Assembly: GCA_004352715.1 (NCBI GenBank)
Contig: SCFE01000084.1
Location: 1,770,177-1,834,176, forward strand
DNA from: Hofstenia miamia
Lineage: Eukaryota > Xenacoelomorpha > Acoela
Reading direction: 5' to 3'
DNA length: 64,000 bases
Part shown: piece after piece, positions 58,210 through 64,000 of the stretch
How positions within the stretch are numbered: the stretch's first letter is position 1
Layout of the letters: the number at the start of each line of letters is the position of its first letter
Translations under genes and position numbers: made by a program
The notes under the pieces: model-generated
Told to the model about the DNA's origin: nothing
What the model saw: the letters and a program-made list of their open reading frames with translations, nothing else
Databases searched by the model: none

Positions 58210-61200
58210 GATGACTGAATTTAAAAAATCGAAGTTTCCATCGCAAAGTAGTAAATATTTTGAAGTATTACAAGAACACAAGCCTAATCTTAAAAAAGGC
58301 ATAAAAATAATAATGACCAAGAATGCTTGGAAGTAAAAAATTATATTCATTGTAGAATTGCTGTGAAATTTACTCTTTCAAATTTATATCAAATAGATTC
58401 TAAAATGTGTAGAAACTTACATGATAAGGAAATAGATTTTTCAACTCTTAGTCAATAGATTCAACATGAAGAAGTTGTCAACTGCGAACAACAATTAATA
58501 TGCACTAAAAAGGAAATTTGATGCAGATAATTCACATAGTAGTTATTAAGAATGAAATTCAGTTGAATATTCTACGGACAGTCGATGGAAAAGCTAACCA
58601 ACATTGTTCAAGATCTTACAAATACTCAGTTAAGTCTATGAAATAAAGTCAAAATGTTTGTGTTCGATACAACAAATTATAACCCTGCAATAAAACAGAT
58701 ACATCATAGATGTTATCATCATATTCTAGATAGAATCCTATAATAATTAAATGCAATCTAATACGTGAAATTGCTGGCTTCCTAATTAACAATTTTTCAT
58801 AAAATTCCTCGAAACTTGAATATATAAAATTGGTTGTGGGCATGAACTTTTATTGAAATTTACTACAAAAACTAACATTTTCCTCTTTTATGTGCATAAA
58901 CCCATGCCAGGACAAGGTGGAGAAATTATTTTCAAAAAAGTAATCAACCTAATAATTATATATTTGTAATCATAAAATAATTCATTTGCTTTGCGCCTAA
59001 TTAAATGAAATATTCGTAAATTGAAAATTTTAATTTTCTCATGAGTGAGCAACCTATGTGTATATGACAATTTGCAAAATTCTTGCCGATTCATAGACCC
59101 GTACCGTAGTGTTAGAATGTTCTAGTTGTGATTCCAGTTAAAAGTCCACTTTCAATGTTCTTATTGAATTATTGCATAAGGAAAACAATCTGCACTAATA
59201 TTGAAAACTAAATAACATCTTAAACGACATGAGTGCAGTAAATTACAGATCTAGCTTAATACATGTGGATCATTCTTAGAAAACAGTATGGGGAGCAATT
59301 CGAAATTACAAAGACAGAATAATATAGCATTTTAGCATATTTCTTTCCTTATCGGCCCACTGATTTAAATCAGCTGATGCTATGAAGGCAGTATATGTAG
59401 ATGAGGATTCAGTTGAAGAGGTTTACCGAAAGTTCATGTTCAACATATCAAAACAACGTTTGATTGACGAATTTGTTACATTCGAAATCCATTATTGTAA
59501 TGAAATAAAATCCGGTTGTGATTGGACTGTTGCTAGATGAATATTTATAAATATAATTTCTGGATATAGTAGATTTTTTCAAGATTCAAAATTTTTACAT
59601 AAAAGTATCATTAAAAACAATACATAATCAATAAAAAATACATAAATAATTAAAATAATTTAGAATTTCAAAGATTCAAATGTTTGATTTTTCACACTAC
59701 TACCCTAATCTGTCAATATTCTTCCACATTAACGACTATAAATGACCCGTCTAAGAGTGACATGAACCCAAACCCGACCGCTTAACTTTTCGACCCGCTT
59801 CACACCCTACCTGAAGCTGCTTTCAAATTGTTTCCACTGCAGAGAAAAACTTATCATAGAAAGATGCAGTGACTTATAAAGCAGGAACCAATTGGGCTTT
59901 ATCCAGACATTAAGAAATGCATTATATCAGCAATCACTTCAAATTATTATCTTGTTCTCCAAAAAATTGTTAGATTTAAATGAAAAATTTGTCAGTGTTG
60001 AACAAAAATTAATGATAACTTTTTAAAGATTTCCACTGACTTCAAATAAGTATTCCCTGTTTTGAAAAAAGAGCCTAATTATCATCGTACAGAACTTATA
60101 CTGCAGGCTGCGGCAATCTACGTATTAGACGTTTGGAACGCAATGTATTGATTCAATTTCACCATATTTACAATATCATCTGAAAATTTCACTGCCTCGA
60201 GAATTTCTCATCTCCTCAAGAAACACATCACCGAACACCTTTATCAGACCAATTTCAATTAAACCAGAACCTTCTAGACACTTTGTCAGTTTATCAACGA
60301 AATATTAATCTGCAATGCCTAAAATCAAAATTTAAGAGCAAACCACATGGCGTCAGAAAATCTTTGTTCTCCATAGAACTGTACTACTAAAAACCACAAG
60401 CAATTGCCTATGATTACGTGTGTATTTTTGCACTCTATCTCAATAATAACTGTTTTCTTCTGAATAATTCGAATTTAATGAAGTATTCATTCCACTGACA
60501 TTAAGTTTGACAGTATTAACTCGATCGAGAGAATGATAGGGCCTTCGCTATTGAACGTAAATGGTTCCTGCATGTTATATTTTAACAATTAATATAGTTG
60601 AAATTTGATATTTTGAGCATATCTGATAATATACTTTCCAATATTTCTTTAATGAAAAATATAATATACCGTTTTAAAGTATTCTGATGACTTACCTCCC
60701 TTCATTGATTTTAATAAACCAATAATAAATCGCGCTAACAAAATTTTTATGCTACTTCTAACCAAACCATGTCTTATTCAATCTGATGCTTATGGTTTTG
60801 TGTCTTATGTAATAATAAATTTTTTAAAAGTATTCTTGAAAGTGGCATATTATAACTTTGCTTTTCAACTATGTAAGAATAATTGTTAAAGCTGTATTTT
60901 GACTTAGAAATTGTGCATAGCTTAGCATTGATGCATATGAAATATAAAATATTTTGATGTGATACTTGCAATTTAACATTGTTACATCTTTAAAATCTAA
61001 TATTGCTACTTCAATTTTCTGCATGAATAGAGGTGCATAAACCCATCGGATTGGCCTTGCTACATATGGATTGAAATGACTTTATACAATAGGTTTAACA
61101 AGAGCATTTCAATGGTGAAAAAGACGTTCTTCATTTACATGGCATAAAAATTTTAGTTCAGGACAAACATTTTGCACCTTATATCTGCTAAAAGACTTGT

Positions 61201-62428
61201 ATTGAACAAATTAGAAGTTGGAGCAATAAAGTGAAAAAGCACACATTTAAATTCCAATGATGTTAAGAGAAGGCAAAAATCATATTAATATGTTGTTAAA
61301 ATCAACAGGAACAAGCATTATTACAAGTATCCTGATGTGCTTTCCGCTGTCATTCCTGATCCTCAATGACATTACATTCAAAAATCGGTATTTCCTGAAA
61401 ACAATGAAGATTTTGAATTTGAAGAGTCACAGCAATAAATTGAATTGAATGAATTGGCAGGAGAAATTTTTTCTATGGAATTGAGACTGCTCTTATGATT
61501 CCGGAAAAAAGAAAAAATGCTCATTCACCAGATGCTTCATATTTCTGGTAGACTTCGTCACATAGATTTCTGGAAACATTTTAATTTTCTTTTGCTTTAT
61601 GTCATAATGTTGAAAGACATATAAATGCTCTTGATGTGTTTCAACACTACAGAGTGGAGATTGTTTGATGATTGATCCAATAAACGTCTAAAGAAGGTGT
61701 TTTATCTTAAAAGAGGAATCCAGTATCATATTTTTAATTACTCATTCGATGCATATGACTGGAAGTTTGTATAGTTTAAAAAAATTGCTAAGCATTTTTA
61801 AATACATAAAACACAGTCAGGGCGTAGCAAAGGGGGCGGTCGTGCAGTCGTTTTTCACCCCTCCGGAAGGACTCTGCACAATTGCTGAACGGCCGTTCTC
61901 CGCCAATTCCCCGCGGATACTTCAAATACGGGTACCAGTGTTAATGACATTTTTGAAGTACAGATAAAGAATAAAGAACGTGCAAAGCATGAGTACAATG
62001 GAAAAATATCATGTCAAAAAATCAACCATTTCTTATGTGAACATTTTTAGCAATTTGTTTTTAAGTGATTTAAGATGCTTTGAACGTTTTATTATTGATA
62101 TATTACTTTTGTTATGAATTTAGAATTCAAACGTCTTTTCACTTCACATTTACATGGGCTTTTCGTGACTAGAAAAAATTGAATTAATTTCTACTGTCTA
62201 TTAATATTTTCCTTAATACATCATAATGTTACTATTAAATATGTAGTATAACACAAGGTTATTTAAATATTCATTGTAGTATATTATTTGCCAAAATCAT
62301 TACATCTAAAGGAAGGTGTCTGTTAGGTGACCAAAGTGAAAAACTTACAGGAAACTGGTACACAAACATTTTTTAGGCTGACACCAGTATCAAAAATACG
62401 TTATTCTCACAACCCTTTTCTAAGCTAA

Positions 62429-62430
<2 letters not shown>
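58210..62430. other. Gene-poor region, no supported gene
   Basis: No motif-bearing frame. A 52-codon frame at 59382-59540 (MKAVYVDEDSVEEVYRKFMF...) looks somewhat protein-like but is unsupported. CCCGACC-type words occur near 59740-59810. A GC-rich patch at about 61815-61935, beginning GGGCGTAGCAAAGGGGG, resembles the end of a small repeat common in animal genomes. Confidence 0.4.

Positions 62431-62497
<67 letters not shown>
62431..62497. repeat. TA microsatellite, about 33 repeats
   Basis: An uninterrupted (AT)n tract of about 66 bases, upstream of receptor exon 3 of copy D. Confidence 0.95.
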
Positions 62498-62499
<2 letters not shown>

Positions 62500-62590
62500 C
62501 TAGCATATTTTTTCGTAATTTACTTACCGTTACATGATTGTTAAATTAAATTAATACATAACGTGAATATATTTTAGCAGAGAAATTTAG

Positions 62591-64000
62591 AAATATGAAG
62601 AAATAATTATTGACGAAGTAACACATTGTCGGCTAGTGTCACTAGATGGCATAATGACAACGTTAATATCAATTGTGGAAATTGTTTGGGAATGGATAAT
62701 GCCATCAACAGCTCTTATTTTACTCAATTGTGGCATACTCTTTGCGCTTTTTAAGCGAAAATCAAATGCAAAATCTCAATCTTCTAATGAAAGGTGAACC
62801 TCTTATTTATTTACATTATTGCAAAATTCATATCATTCGTTCTGCAGCTTCTATTACTGATGAAAATGTATATTGGGAAACTTAATTAAACAAAAACCAA
62901 ATTAGCTGCTCTAAGGTGTTGCAAGCCATTACTTTTGTTATATATCTGCAAATAGCTTGTGCATAAAATATTATCTCCCACTCCACATTTCAATTGGTAG
63001 ATAGATTTTGTGGGTTTTGAAAATACTGAACTTCTCACAAATATTGCAATTCCATGTCCAATCATTAAAAATTGAAATGCTTACTTAGGTGATTTTCTAA
63101 ACAGAATATTAGAATTATAATTTCAAAACTTGAATTTAGGAAATCTCGTTTACAATTATTCACTCGAATATTGATAGTTGTTATTTTTCAGAAATTTTTA
63201 GATCTCAATGCACTCATAAAAAATGTATTATTAGATATTTTTTGCAGATGAAACATGTTATTGAAAACGCATTAATCAAGAAAATTAACTCTAAGATCGT
63301 TCAGAGTTTCAAATAATACCTGATTTTCAAGAAAGTATTCACATATTACACATATTAAATTCTATAATTTCTATAGAAGTTGAGGTGATATATTTAAAAC
63401 TAATATTGGTCATAAAAAATGTGAATCGTAGTTGATGACATTTGTGTTATGATTAGTCCAGTAAAATATTTAAGCCTCGTCTGCATTACGTACAAATTGA
63501 CAACAACGTGATGGAATTATATTTTCTTTTAAACAAAGAATTTCCACTGGTTTGCACGACCTTACCATATATTAACCTATTCAATAATTGCTACAAAGTG
63601 AACTTTTATATTTATGTCAAAAATATTGTATTTTTGTGTACTTTGGTATTTTAATCATGCAGAACTGCGTTTATGTTGAAATCTATTGTGTGTCAGTTCT
63701 TCAAATCATAATGTGTAATATTGCTCAACAACACGGTGCCATTTAACAGTATCACATTATCATTTTGTACCATGTTAATTGTTAATGTTTAGCGGGATAG
63801 TGAATGCTCTAGTTATCTCATGTTTTCTACAAATTGTTAGTCCTACTCCAAGAGCAATTATGTCGTTGCTTATTCGACATGGTCATCTGAAAATTCCAAC
63901 TGACTCATATGCAGTAATTGCTAGTTCATTTCTTCTTACATCTCATTGCCTGAACTCATACTTATTTATGATGTCTTGGTCCAAATTGAAGAAGAGATAC
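62591..64000 (+). CDS. Receptor paralogue, copy D: exons 3 and 4, cut by window end
   Basis: Exon 3 is 62591-62793 (acceptor GAAATTTAG, donor GTGAAC). It reads KYEEIIIDEVTHCRLVSLDG, then EIVWEWIMPSTALILLNCGI and FKRKSNAKSQSSNE, the same length and phase as exon 3 of the 38-42 kb gene. The intron is 62794-63792 (999 bases). Exon 4 starts at 63793 and reads SGIVNALVISCFLQIVSPTP, then FLLTSHCLNSYLFMMSWSKL, and runs off the window. All differences are substitutions with no stop, and changes are spread between exons, so it may be functional. Exons 1 and 2 were not found in the 10 kb upstream: they are diverged, missing or unassembled. Confidence 0.75.

Noticed and set aside
59382-59540. 52-codon frame MKAVYVDEDSVEEVYRK...
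   Set aside because: Protein-like composition, but too short, with no splice sites or motif to support it.
61815-61935. GC-rich patch as an exon or promoter
   Set aside because: The frame has no motif, and the GGGCGTAGCAAAGGGGG start looks like a widespread small-repeat end rather than a gene.

Overview
The window is AT-rich, repeat-dense DNA from an animal, most likely an invertebrate. The evidence is GT-AG introns, a spliced class A seven-transmembrane receptor gene, and a typical metazoan mixture of transposable elements (mariner, Tc1, two kinds of hAT, P-like, a TTAA-target element, Penelope-like, non-LTR and LTR retrotransposons). The species cannot be read from the sequence; a cnidarian- or arthropod-like genome would fit, at low confidence. 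It is a draft assembly: two gaps of exactly 1000 N, three other gaps, and eight single-N joins, six of them in one 3-kb stretch (49298-52070).

Layout. 1-8.6 kb: a mariner/Tc1 tail and a long, broken hAT-like transposase holding twenty tandem 147-bp units. 9-12.7 kb: a palindromic minisatellite, a Tc1 scrap, a single-exon gene for a predicted secreted protein (10309-10857), and a foldback element. 14.5-16.1 kb and 34.1-35.2 kb: inverted copies of one internally deleted LTR retrotransposon. 18.9-19.8 kb: a large inverted repeat. 20-21.1 kb: two non-LTR fragments. 21.2-22.9 kb: partial copies of the receptor gene. 22.9-25.2 kb: Penelope-like remains split by a complete mariner. 25.2-26.7 kb: non-LTR and Tc1 relics. 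26.8-29.1 kb: a hAT element with visible ends. 29.2-32.1 kb: a candidate exon and further non-LTR remains.

38.05-42.18 kb holds the best host gene, a four-exon, 295-residue receptor. A TTAA-flanked element (42.8-44.1 kb) sits in its 3' flank at a position that is empty in the 21-22 kb partial copy. 46.2-47.7 kb holds retroelement relics. 47.8-52.3 kb is a patchwork of P-element-like transposase copies. 52.3-62.4 kb is nearly empty apart from a short MITE and TA microsatellites. The last 1.4 kb carries exons 3 and 4 of another receptor copy, running off the window.

The genes do not form a pathway. The window records repeated duplication of a receptor locus and several generations of nested transposon insertion, whose relative order can partly be read.
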